The position numbers were made by a program, and so were the translations under genes. A stretch of DNA of 56,725 nt from a virus, in IMG/VR virus record IMGVR_UViG_3300005466_000008, positions 1 through 56,725 of that record; one strand, 5' to 3'. Below, piece after piece: positions 30,487 to 38,332 of the stretch. Position 1 is the stretch's first letter. Each line of letters begins with the position of its first letter. The notes under the pieces were generated by a model. The model saw nothing but the letters and a program-made list of their open reading frames with translations, did not search any database and was not told the DNA's origin.

Positions 30487-31593
30487 TCACGAATCAGACG
30501 ACTCCCGCTTGTCAAGGTAGTAGTCCAGTGGATCACCGACTCGGAACTGCCGCCTCCGGATATGGTCACCCATGCCTCCGAACATCTCCGTAGTACACAG
30601 CGCGGAGAATGTGCACCAATCGCAATGCCTGCCCATAGCCCGCTCAGTTACATCGTAGTTGTCAAAGTCAGCGTGCATGCGGTCACGGGTACGCATGGCC
30701 GTGGCTATGACGCGAGCGACCATCTCATCATCCTTCTCGAGAATGTCTCGCTTGAAGAACTGGCTGGTCTGTGGCGCGCCTTCTTTGTACCGGTCTCGAT
30801 AAAGCTGCTTCGCTTTCGAGAACTGCGGCTCGGCATACGGATCGAGGCCCAGGGATTTGATCCCCCGTACATACGTTGGATAGTCCGTGTCGATCGCGGC
30901 TTCGCTCAGACGCTCCCGAGCTGTACCAACGTACACGAGCTTGGGTGTGGTCGGTACCTTGGTCCGAATGTAGTTCCAGAGGAACCCCCGCACGTCATAC
31001 CCGGACTCACGGGCTGCCCAGATGTACAGAGGTGATGCAGCATCCAGAGTGCGGAACGTGTGACTGGGCAACGACTTGTGAGTCTTGTGGTCCACGATAA
31101 GGAAGCCATACGCATCACGAACTAGCAAATCCACGCGACAGCGATAAATGTCTAGTCCATCCTCGGAGTCGGGCCACACCGCCTCGAACGTCTGCTCGAC
31201 ACCGATGACTTCCCAGCCGTGGAAGGGGTCGTCCTTGTTGGCTCCATAGTGCCAGAGATAGGATTTGAACAGACGGAGGCATTCGGCTGGAAGGTCGCCC
31301 AGTTCTTCCTTCTCCACGTCCATCAGGCGATTGAACTTGGCAACGTTCTCAGCGTGAACTGATTTCCAATCCCTGCCCTCATACCACGCCTGCAATAGTT
31401 CATGCACCCAGGTACCGCGCCGGAGGGGTTGGTCACGCCTCGTCAGCAGTTTCGGTTTGAGCCGCTCGGCGTACTTGTACTGCGCTTGCTTCGGGCAGGT
31501 GAGGTACGCCTTCAACATGCTGTGAGTCGTTACCCGTTTACCGCCGTCCTCGTAAATGGCAGGCAGACCGAGAGGACCAATCATAGCCTTCAC
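30487..31593 (-). CDS. RecB/Cas4-like PD-(D/E)XK exonuclease
   Basis: This 368-aa protein carries RecB-family signatures: SMLKAYLTCPKQAQYKY near the N-terminus, VDLLVRDAYGFLIVDHKTHKS (the D...DxK core, split by a short strand), and a C-terminal CDWCTFSALC cluster as in Fe-S nucleases of the Cas4/AddB type. It probably resects DNA for the Sak4/SSB pair. The GTG at 31593 overlaps the upstream stop (GTGA). The longer frame to 31770 is rejected because it overlaps a membrane gene. Confidence 0.8.
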   Translation of the reverse strand: MKAMIGPLGLPAIYEDGGKRVTTHSMLKAYLTCPKQAQYKYAERLKPKLLTRRDQPLRRGTWVHELLQAWYEGRDWKSVHAENVAKFNRLMDVEKEELGDLPAECLRLFKSYLWHYGANKDDPFHGWEVIGVEQTFEAVWPDSEDGLDIYRCRVDLLVRDAYGFLIVDHKTHKSLPSHTFRTLDAASPLYIWAARESGYDVRGFLWNYIRTKVPTTPKLVYVGTARERLSEAAIDTDYPTYVRGIKSLGLDPYAEPQFSKAKQLYRDRYKEGAPQTSQFFKRDILEKDDEMVARVIATAMRTRDRMHADFDNYDVTERAMGRHCDWCTFSALCTTEMFGGMGDHIRRRQFRVGDPLDYYLDKRESSDS

Positions 31594-31778
31594 AGTGTGT
31601 ACGCCAGGATGACAACTACGCCACCGAAGAAACCGATGACGAGGAGAATCGCGCCGAAGATGAAGCCACCGATCCCTTTCTCCAACTTCGGGTCTTTCCA
31701 TCCGCTGGCGAATGAGACCAGGGCGCAGATTGCCCCGATCACGATCAGCACTACGCAGGCGATCAGCCATTCCTTCAT
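31590..31778 (-). CDS. Two-helix membrane protein (62 aa)
   Basis: Two membrane segments (about 4-24 and 35-60, ILLVIGFFGGVVVILAY) are joined by a short charged loop. It overlaps the polymerase stop and the nuclease start. A membrane protein embedded in a replication operon is unusual. Function is unknown. Confidence 0.6.
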   Translation of the reverse strand: MKEWLIACVVLIVIGAICALVSFASGWKDPKLEKGIGGFIFGAILLVIGFFGGVVVILAYTL

Positions 31779-34423
31779 GAGGACACCATCACATTCTGCT
31801 CAAGCCATTCCGTCAGCAGCACGTTATCCTTCTCCGTCCAGCCCAACAACTCGGCCGGTACTTCCTTGGCTTGACCCCATCGGGTACCAACCTTGCAGTC
31901 TGCAATTATCGGGATGTCTACGGCCACGTTAAAGAGCTCCTCGAGCGGCAGGTTCTCCATCGTGTCCTTGATGATGGGCAGCGCGTACGTCAACGCCGAT
32001 CCGTGGATCTCCCAGTTCACCGCGTCATGTACCGTACCGATCGGGTACGCCTCTACACCTTCTCTACGGAATCGCTTGGCTAGCAACACCATCGACAGCG
32101 CGCACATGTCCGAGGCGAACCCCTGGACTGGTGAGTTAATGGCCTGGCGCTCGGCTTCCGCCTGAACACCCTGATCTGGCGAGTAGATGTCGGGCAGGTG
32201 CCGGACGCGCCCCATCGGGGTCTCGACTCGCCCGTACTTGTGCGCCAGGGATCGCTGCTTCGCATGCCAGGGCAACAGCCCGGGGAACTGCGCGAAGAAC
32301 GCCTTCCGGAATGCTTGCGCCTCTTCCTCGGTGACACGCACCCCGTAGTTCTCCCAGGCGGTCATAACGAACTTGCGCCAACCCATGCCATACAGGAAGC
32401 CAAAGTTAACGGCCTTGGCCTTCTTCCGTTCCTCAGTCGTGACGCACTGACCACACCCGCACTTGCCGCCGTGCCATGGCTTTCCAGTCATCGTCATAGC
32501 CATGGTGGTGTGGATGTCTTGGCCGGTGTTGTAGAGGTGCATCATCGTCTGTTCACGCGCCAGCAATGCAGCGACGCGAAGCTCAACCTGTGAGTAGTCG
32601 AACTCGACGAAGTACGATCCGGGAGGTGCGCCGAACACCCCACGAGTCAGGTCACCGCGTGGAACCTGTTGCAGGTTCACACCCCGGATCTTCTTCTGGC
32701 CGGTGATCTTCTCCGCGTCTTCCTTGCCAGAAGACAAACGACCGGTCACCGTACCCCAGGGCTTGAACACGGAGTGCATGCGCGAGGTGGCATCGATTTG
32801 CTCGGACCAAGGCGAGAAGAATGAGGTGTCGAACTTGTTCCACTTCACGCGGTCAACGAGCAATCGGGCTACTTCTGCCCCGTTCGGATTACTCGGCTCT
32901 TCCGCCAGATAAGCCAGCGTCGCCTCATCCATGCTCGGCGCACCCGGCGTCCCATCATCCTTAGCCTTACCGCGTTTGAGTACCGGTAGACCAAGGTAAT
33001 CGTATAGGAACCATCGGGCGAAGTTAGACGCATTCCAGTTCACCCCAAACGACTTGATGTTCCCCGCCCTATCGTACTTGATGTACGGGTGCGTCTCCGG
33101 CACAAATTCGTCTAGCGCGTCGTGTAGATCCTCGAGCTTGGCCTTGACGATTCCCCAGTTCTTTTTCAACTGTGGTTCATCGACGAAGACACCACGACGC
33201 TCTACGTAGCATAGTTCTCTAACAAGAGGCATTGTGAGGTGTCGAAAAAACCGCGCCAGCCGAGGCTGATCGAGCAAGTTCTTCCGCAGCACGAAGAACA
33301 GCCGGAGCGTGTGCCAGGTATCTAGTCCGTTGTAATGCAGAACATCGACCAGCGGAGTGTTGAGCAAATCCTTCGTGTCGATGCCCCATGGCTCCGCCCC
33401 GAGCAACATCTGACCCAGTGGCTTCAAACCCTTCGGTCGATTCTCATCCAGCAGCGCCGCAGCAACGATCGTGTCGAAGGTGGGGACGAAGTCTTCTTCC
33501 CCGGTGAAGTGCTGCATCCACTTCGTGTCGTACTTCGCATTGTGTGCCACACGGCGCTTGCACTTCATCAGCGCCCGCGTGATGTGCCGGAGGACCGCGC
33601 GCCACTGTCGCCGGAACCACGACTCTGGGTGGTAGAGAGGCACGTTGTAGGTGTGGGCTGTTGTCATGTCGGGACCATCAGTCACCGTGACACTGATCGA
33701 TACCACGCGAGCGTCTGGTTCGTACTCAGCAGCGCCCGTCGTTTCGATGTCGTACGCACACGCCCATGCGTGCTGAACACGTCTTAGCATGGCTCTGAGA
33801 GCCTCTGAATCGCGTACCGTGGTCACGTGCCCGTCGTTGTTGTGGTGGTCGGGTTGCTCGCCCTGCCCCCGAATCAGTCGGCCGAAGTACTGGAGATCCG
33901 CGATGAAGCCACCACGCAAACCTGGGTTCCGATTGACAGCGCTTGGGCTGATAGTCGGGTAGATATACCCACCGCCCTCGGCGATGTTGAACAGCTTCCC
34001 CCGGTTCTTCGTGATGTCCGCCCAGCCAGAAGCGGCGAACCACGCCTCGCTACCTAGACACAGGACATAGTCAAAATCCATGAATGCGAACTCGGCCCGG
34101 AGGAACAGTGAGCACGTCTTCTGATCGGTCTTCGTCGGATCGAGACTATACGTCCGGCACTTCAATGCCGATAGCCACATGACCTGATGCGAATCGATAC
34201 CCGCCTCGGTCAGATACTCCACCATCTCCCGATGCATCTTGCCCCCGGGAGCAATGGGGAACTTGGTAACGATGGCTATCTTGGGCTTACCCTTGCTCTC
34301 GACCTGGCCGGTAATGCAGACCTCATCGTCCTCCGCATCTCGATGAAGTCGGCACTCGGTGCAACCTGCATTCCTAACGGCAAGCTCGAGGGCAGGGTGT
34401 CGTTTCAACTCAGGCCAACCCAT
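31775..34423 (-). CDS. Family A DNA polymerase with N-terminal degenerate UDG-like domain
   Basis: This 882-aa replicative polymerase has an N-terminal domain (about 1-190) that resembles family 4/5 uracil-DNA glycosylase. It keeps four Fe-S-type cysteines (C21, C24, C89, C104), but the catalytic motifs are altered: IVTKFPIAPGG replaces GEAPG, and SPSAVNR (159-165) replaces HPSxxxR. A 3'-5' exonuclease follows (DIET 225-228, HNAKYD, YNGLD). The polymerase core has motif A DYSQVELR at 609-616, motif B KAVNFGFLYG at about 670-679, and motif C VHDA at 798-801, where the usual Glu after HD is Ala. A CGCGQC knuckle is inserted in the fingers region. GTGGAGAA precedes the ATG. Confidence 0.9.
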   Translation of the reverse strand: MGWPELKRHPALELAVRNAGCTECRLHRDAEDDEVCITGQVESKGKPKIAIVTKFPIAPGGKMHREMVEYLTEAGIDSHQVMWLSALKCRTYSLDPTKTDQKTCSLFLRAEFAFMDFDYVLCLGSEAWFAASGWADITKNRGKLFNIAEGGGYIYPTISPSAVNRNPGLRGGFIADLQYFGRLIRGQGEQPDHHNNDGHVTTVRDSEALRAMLRRVQHAWACAYDIETTGAAEYEPDARVVSISVTVTDGPDMTTAHTYNVPLYHPESWFRRQWRAVLRHITRALMKCKRRVAHNAKYDTKWMQHFTGEEDFVPTFDTIVAAALLDENRPKGLKPLGQMLLGAEPWGIDTKDLLNTPLVDVLHYNGLDTWHTLRLFFVLRKNLLDQPRLARFFRHLTMPLVRELCYVERRGVFVDEPQLKKNWGIVKAKLEDLHDALDEFVPETHPYIKYDRAGNIKSFGVNWNASNFARWFLYDYLGLPVLKRGKAKDDGTPGAPSMDEATLAYLAEEPSNPNGAEVARLLVDRVKWNKFDTSFFSPWSEQIDATSRMHSVFKPWGTVTGRLSSGKEDAEKITGQKKIRGVNLQQVPRGDLTRGVFGAPPGSYFVEFDYSQVELRVAALLAREQTMMHLYNTGQDIHTTMAMTMTGKPWHGGKCGCGQCVTTEERKKAKAVNFGFLYGMGWRKFVMTAWENYGVRVTEEEAQAFRKAFFAQFPGLLPWHAKQRSLAHKYGRVETPMGRVRHLPDIYSPDQGVQAEAERQAINSPVQGFASDMCALSMVLLAKRFRREGVEAYPIGTVHDAVNWEIHGSALTYALPIIKDTMENLPLEELFNVAVDIPIIADCKVGTRWGQAKEVPAELLGWTEKDNVLLTEWLEQNVMVSS

Positions 34424-34881
34424 TTCTCCACGGTGATTCCAGCCTGGTTGAGAAGCTGGATACCTTCAACGTCACGGTATGCACGACCGTACATCACGCG
34501 GACGAGCCCGGCAGCGATGACGAGTTGGGAGCACGCGTAACACGGGCTGAGCGTCGTGTAGATGGTTCCGCCCTCGACGGAAACACCATTCCGCGCGCAG
34601 TAGGCAAGGGCATTGGCTTCCGCATGAATGGACACCCGGCAGCCATTCGACATGCCAACCTTGCCCGCCATCTGCTGACCAAGGGCAGACCGCAGATTCG
34701 GCGAGAACTCGATGACCTGATGCTCACAGTGGGGCATACCCGCCGGAGCGCCGTTGTATCCGGAGCCGAGCGTCCGGCCGTCCTTCGCGATGACCACACC
34801 AACGTGATTGCGCGAGCATGTACTGCGCTGCTCCCACATCTGCGCTATGCGCATCAGTGTCTCATCGACCGTAGGTCTCAC
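34405..34881 (-). CDS. Deoxycytidylate (dCMP) deaminase
   Basis: This 158-aa zinc enzyme converts dCMP to dUMP. It has the HAE motif at 86-88 and PCYAC (113-117, PCxxC), plus GYNGAPAGMPHCEH with extra zinc/allosteric residues. It belongs to the cytidine/dCMP deaminase family. The GTG start overlaps the stop of the synthase-like gene (GTGA). In T4-like phages the same enzyme feeds dTMP synthesis while dCMP is drawn into hydroxymethylation. Confidence 0.9.
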   Translation of the reverse strand: MRPTVDETLMRIAQMWEQRSTCSRNHVGVVIAKDGRTLGSGYNGAPAGMPHCEHQVIEFSPNLRSALGQQMAGKVGMSNGCRVSIHAEANALAYCARNGVSVEGGTIYTTLSPCYACSQLVIAAGLVRVMYGRAYRDVEGIQLLNQAGITVEKWVGLS

Positions 34882-35783
34882 ACCGCACCCCCGATGAAGT
34901 CGTCGTCCTGGTCGTAGTCCGAGACGAGTTTGATCCGGTTGAGGATATTCCTCTTATCGCCGGTGAATGCATGTAGGTTGGCGATGTGCATCACAAGCTT
35001 CCCCGGTCGGATCCCGAGTTGTATCGGTGCACGTTCGGTCCGACGCTTCAGCTCGGCACACACCCAGCGCATGAGAGCCACGGCGAAGTAAACGTCATTC
35101 GACAGGTGTCGATAGAAGTCGACGGATCTAATGTAGTAGCGCATCGAGAGATAACCACCGCGCTGCATGAAGTGATAGCCGAGCGTGCACGGCACTCGGT
35201 TCAGCTCGCCATGGCCGAACTTGGCCAGCTCGGGATCGTTGGCGAAGCCCGCCCCGGTGTCCTCGGGAAACCAGATTGGTAGATACGCTTGGCGCGTCAG
35301 CGGATTGCGCAGCAGGAGCGAGACCACGTCGTTCAGGTCACCGTAGTGGAAGCGGATACCCATCATCCCGGAACGGACTCTATTCTCCCCGATGGGCCAT
35401 CCAGCATGCTTCGGCCAGAACCGCTCCGGGTAGGTGTGGTCGAAGACCGAGTTCTGGTCAATGTGGTCGGCGTTCCCTCGCACCGCGTACGGCCAGCGCA
35501 AGTGTGAGGGCGAAGGATTCAAGGGCAAGCCGGACACCCGCTCGGCGAAATGCTCACGAGCCCAGGCAGTGTCTACAGCGGGGATCGCGCCAGAGGGGTC
35601 ATCCGGAACCTGGTCCCAGACGAGCGACACGTCTTCGAGCTCGTAAGTCTCATGCATCGAGCTGGTCCGCGTGTCCATCGCCTGCCACTCGCCGGTGTGG
35701 ACCGGCTTCTGTTCCAGCAGGTCGCTGGCCAGATGCAGATACGAGGGCCGAGGATTATCGATAGCCATATAGTAGACGTGCAT
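34878..35783 (-). CDS. Thymidylate-synthase-fold enzyme A, predicted dCMP hydroxymethylase
   Basis: This 301-aa protein aligns by eye with ThyA. It has RQAYLPIWFPED (Arg of the phosphate site), a catalytic Cys in VPCT (C199), GGYLSMRYYIRSVDF (R219, D222), then D230 at the position of E. coli ThyA N177 (L. casei N229), and HIANLHAF (H271). Asn-to-Asp at that position switches the substrate from dUMP to dCMP and is found in T4 dCMP hydroxymethylase. I therefore predict 5-hydroxymethyl-dCMP synthesis. It overlaps neighbours by 1-4 nt in a nucleotide-metabolism cassette. Confidence 0.75.
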   Translation of the reverse strand: MHVYYMAIDNPRPSYLHLASDLLEQKPVHTGEWQAMDTRTSSMHETYELEDVSLVWDQVPDDPSGAIPAVDTAWAREHFAERVSGLPLNPSPSHLRWPYAVRGNADHIDQNSVFDHTYPERFWPKHAGWPIGENRVRSGMMGIRFHYGDLNDVVSLLLRNPLTRQAYLPIWFPEDTGAGFANDPELAKFGHGELNRVPCTLGYHFMQRGGYLSMRYYIRSVDFYRHLSNDVYFAVALMRWVCAELKRRTERAPIQLGIRPGKLVMHIANLHAFTGDKRNILNRIKLVSDYDQDDDFIGGAV

Positions 35784-36001
35784 TACTTATTGTCCTCCTC
35801 AATCAATCCCTCGCGGACGAGGACTCCACGAAGAGACATTGATGTACGCGCGTGGCTTTGGGCCAACTGGGCCAATATCTGCTGTGCTCCTACGTAATCG
35901 TCAAGCTCGAGCGCCAGATAAGCCTGTCGATATTTGTCTTCGATGCGTTTCATAAATGCTTCGAAGTTCTTCATCATGAGGGCTTTCTTGCGCTTATCCA
36001 T
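35783..36001 (-). CDS. Small protein between two synthase paralogues
   Basis: This 72-aa, highly charged helical protein (KALMMKNFEAFMKRIEDKYRQ is split by charge; LDDYVGAQQILAQLAQSHA) is coupled to both synthase-like genes by TGATG and TAATG. It may be a subunit or regulator of that pair, inferred only from position. Confidence 0.55.
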   Translation of the reverse strand: MDKRKKALMMKNFEAFMKRIEDKYRQAYLALELDDYVGAQQILAQLAQSHARTSMSLRGVLVREGLIEEDNK

Positions 36002-36987
36002 CAGTCCTCGTCCTCGTCCAGCGGCAAGTTCTCATCGTGGTCGAAGTACGAGTCGTCACCATCCCGACCGGCCAGCGGTTTGCGGAGACCCAGGTCCCGT
36101 ACCCAGTTGTCGGGCAGTGGAGGGAACGCACCCTTGCCGCCTCGATTACGCACACCTCCGGCGAACTGATCGGCGTAGTCAACCCCATACGCCTCAGTGT
36201 GAAAGCGCCGCCGGACGCGAGCGAACGAGGAGAACGACTCATCACCATAGAGCGTCCCCGCTCGATCGGACTTCAGAATCCGAGCGTAGCCATCGAGACA
36301 CTTCCGGTATCCGGGCTGCTCTTTTGGTGAGAACGACATCCGGTTGTCTACATCCTCATCCATCTGCTTCCGAATATCAGGATCCATCAGCATCCACGCC
36401 AGCGATCGGAAGCCGTGGAACTGTGCAAGCTCGAGGGTCCACACAAACTGGACGTCATCCAGATCGTAGCCGCAGATGTCCGCCGCTTCCGCAGCGAAGG
36501 CACGAGCTACGGCCATGTCCACCATTGCCAGGTAACCAAAGTACGTTGTCCGGCTGTGCAGCGAGACCGTGGGGATCGGCGTAGCGCGGAAGCTCAGGGA
36601 CAGCATGCAAGACCCCCAGCGACGCCGGACACCCCGACCGACCCCCCGACCCTGTACGAGCCGCGTACGGAGCACTGAGATACCTCTACGGTCCCCCCTG
36701 GTACGTGGGGGTGCCATCCGGTCAGCGATCTTAGCCATGCAATCGTTGAGGGCGATCGGGTCGAGGTACTGCCGAACCATCATGGTCCAACGAGTCGGTG
36801 GAACCCAGAGACGTTTCAGGTTGTAGTCGAAGGCGATAGAGTCGCAGTGAATGGCGACATTGTGCAGACCTACCTCCGTGCCGTGCACGAAGTCCCAGTC
36901 CGTTCCCCCATTGTCCCCGTACACTAGCTGCTCGCACATCGCCTCGTGAGCCGCGACAGGGTTGGGGAAGCTGAACGACCGGATCAT
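36001..36987 (-). CDS. Thymidylate-synthase-fold protein B, divergent paralogue
   Basis: This 328-aa protein shows a weaker but clear ThyA core: SC at the nucleophile (C127, in RRWGSCM), SLHSRTTYF (R146), D157 at the Asn177-equivalent position, and FVWT (181-184) followed by H191. The Asp of the RSxD motif is replaced by Tyr. An Arg/Gly-rich stretch precedes the Cys, and an acidic tail ends the protein. It could be a second hydroxymethylase, a partner of A, or act on a modified nucleotide. GGACTGATG coupling links it to the next gene. Confidence 0.6.
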   Translation of the reverse strand: MIRSFSFPNPVAAHEAMCEQLVYGDNGGTDWDFVHGTEVGLHNVAIHCDSIAFDYNLKRLWVPPTRWTMMVRQYLDPIALNDCMAKIADRMAPPRTRGDRRGISVLRTRLVQGRGVGRGVRRRWGSCMLSLSFRATPIPTVSLHSRTTYFGYLAMVDMAVARAFAAEAADICGYDLDDVQFVWTLELAQFHGFRSLAWMLMDPDIRKQMDEDVDNRMSFSPKEQPGYRKCLDGYARILKSDRAGTLYGDESFSSFARVRRRFHTEAYGVDYADQFAGGVRNRGGKGAFPPLPDNWVRDLGLRKPLAGRDGDDSYFDHDENLPLDEDED

Positions 36988-37493
36988 CGGACGAACTCGC
37001 CGGACATCTCACAGAATGGCAGAACGGGTAGGGATCCCGTTTCCTCGGCAGACACCGCCGGATAGCACTTGACGTCCTCATCGTCATACGCTCGACGACA
37101 GGCCGGGCACTTGGTAGACTTCGCATCGTAGCCTTCGGTCCACCGCCGGAGGTTCTTCGTCTGCTTATCATCCACGGCCTGAAAAAGTTCTGTGGTCGTT
37201 ACTCCACCAGCTAGCATCAAGTTCATGAAGAAGATGTAAACATCCGCCAGTTCCCCGATGTACCGCTGCTTGCTGATAACCACCGGCTCTCCATCTGGGC
37301 GAACAGCCCATGGCTTCCAGTGGGTTTCCTCCACCGCCTCGTACGTCTCGCCGATCATCGCGAAAGCCTGGTCCCGGATATATTGCGAGAGCGCATCGGG
37401 ATCCATGTCGTCCACACGTCGGGCCAGCAGGAACGCTTGCAAATCGGCCTGCCGCTGGAGCAGCCGCGTTGCGCGGGGGTCGAGAGTCACCAT
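36984..37493 (-). CDS. MazG/dimeric dUTPase-like NTP pyrophosphatase with zinc tail
   Basis: This 169-aa all-helical protein has the dUTPase-2/MazG metal-binding layout: IGETYEAVEETHWKPW (E..E E) and YIGELADVYIFFMNLML (E..D). T4 gp56 (dCTPase/dUTPase) performs this job and keeps unmodified dCTP out of DNA. A C-terminal Cys cluster (CPACRRAYDDEDVKC...C) probably binds zinc. ATG at 37493 has GGAG upstream; ATG at 37511 is the coupled alternative. Confidence 0.75.
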   Translation of the reverse strand: MVTLDPRATRLLQRQADLQAFLLARRVDDMDPDALSQYIRDQAFAMIGETYEAVEETHWKPWAVRPDGEPVVISKQRYIGELADVYIFFMNLMLAGGVTTTELFQAVDDKQTKNLRRWTEGYDAKSTKCPACRRAYDDEDVKCYPAVSAEETGSLPVLPFCEMSGEFVR

Positions 37494-37510
37494 GATTACT
37501 CCGTCTTCCA

Positions 37511-38050
37511 TTACATGTTCTCCAGAGTCTTGATCAGATCCTGTCTGGTCTCGCGTGTCCGGTCGTACCGGATCACCGTACCGGGCCAGCGGAGTGTGTT
37601 GTATCGCGTCCAGATGGAGTACCGGTTCTCGAACACACCGGGCATGTGCGCTTCTCGTCCCTGCGTCTGAAGAACGCGCTCGACCTCCTCATACGGAGGG
37701 CAGCAGATGATGAGAATGGACATCGACCCCATATCCTTCGTGACGGAACGCATCCAGTTCTCGTCACCAAAGCCTTCGGACATCCCCGGGTTCACCCAGC
37801 GGTAGTTGGCGTAGATGGGTTCGCTGATCAGGGGGTGGCGGTCGTAGATGTATGTCGGATGACCCGAGTCCAATTCCAACTCGTCCAGATGATCCAGGTC
37901 TCGATCCACCCAGCCGCGCAAGTTCTTGACCGGTCCGGTCATGCTGTCGCTGGCACGAGGATGCCTGACTAGATCGAAGTACTCTGCCAACACCCCGATG
38001 AGACCAGTCTTACCCGAGCCGTCGCATCCCTCGACGATGATGTGCTTCAT
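37511..38050 (-). CDS. Deoxynucleoside monophosphate kinase (P-loop)
   Basis: This 179-aa protein has GCDGSGKT (P-loop, residues 8-15), a DRHPLISEP lid/base-contact segment, and the ILIICCPP strand of thymidylate-kinase-like enzymes. It would phosphorylate a dNMP to dNDP. In the context of a predicted hmdCMP pathway, it is the natural candidate to activate the modified nucleotide (compare T4 gp1), although ordinary dTMP is also possible. Confidence 0.78.
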   Translation of the reverse strand: MKHIIVEGCDGSGKTGLIGVLAEYFDLVRHPRASDSMTGPVKNLRGWVDRDLDHLDELELDSGHPTYIYDRHPLISEPIYANYRWVNPGMSEGFGDENWMRSVTKDMGSMSILIICCPPYEEVERVLQTQGREAHMPGVFENRYSIWTRYNTLRWPGTVIRYDRTRETRQDLIKTLENM

Positions 38051-38298
38051 CAGTCCTCATCCTCCTCGATCTCGATCTCGTCGTCCTCTACCTTCATCCC
38101 AGGTTTCTTGATTGACATCTTCTCGAGGATCGCGTCCCGCTCGCTGGTCAGCAAACGAATGGCCTTCTCCAGACCATCCACCAGGTTACCGCTATCTCGC
38201 ACCTGAATGAGAAGTTCCGGATACGGCTGGGAGTCGGAAGTGCTCCGTCGAACGGCCACCGGCTCCCGCTCGATCTTCACCGTGATTCGCTGCACCAT
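38050..38298 (-). CDS. Hypothetical acidic-tailed protein
   Basis: This 82-aa protein has an N-terminal strand (MVQRITVKIEREPVAV) and a helix (NLVDGLEKAIRLLTSERDAIL), with an acidic C-terminus. GAAGGGAAAC precedes the ATG at 38298. The family is unknown; it is coupled to the kinase gene. Confidence 0.55.
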   Translation of the reverse strand: MVQRITVKIEREPVAVRRSTSDSQPYPELLIQVRDSGNLVDGLEKAIRLLTSERDAILEKMSIKKPGMKVEDDEIEIEEDED

Positions 38299-38332
38299 GT
38301 TTCCCTTCGTGTGGTCCGTTGCGTGAATCACC

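Noticed and set aside
30487-31770. Longer nuclease reading frame starting at 31770
   Set aside because: The first ~59 codons overlap a clear two-helix membrane gene in another frame; the GTGA overlap at 31593 fits the operon style.
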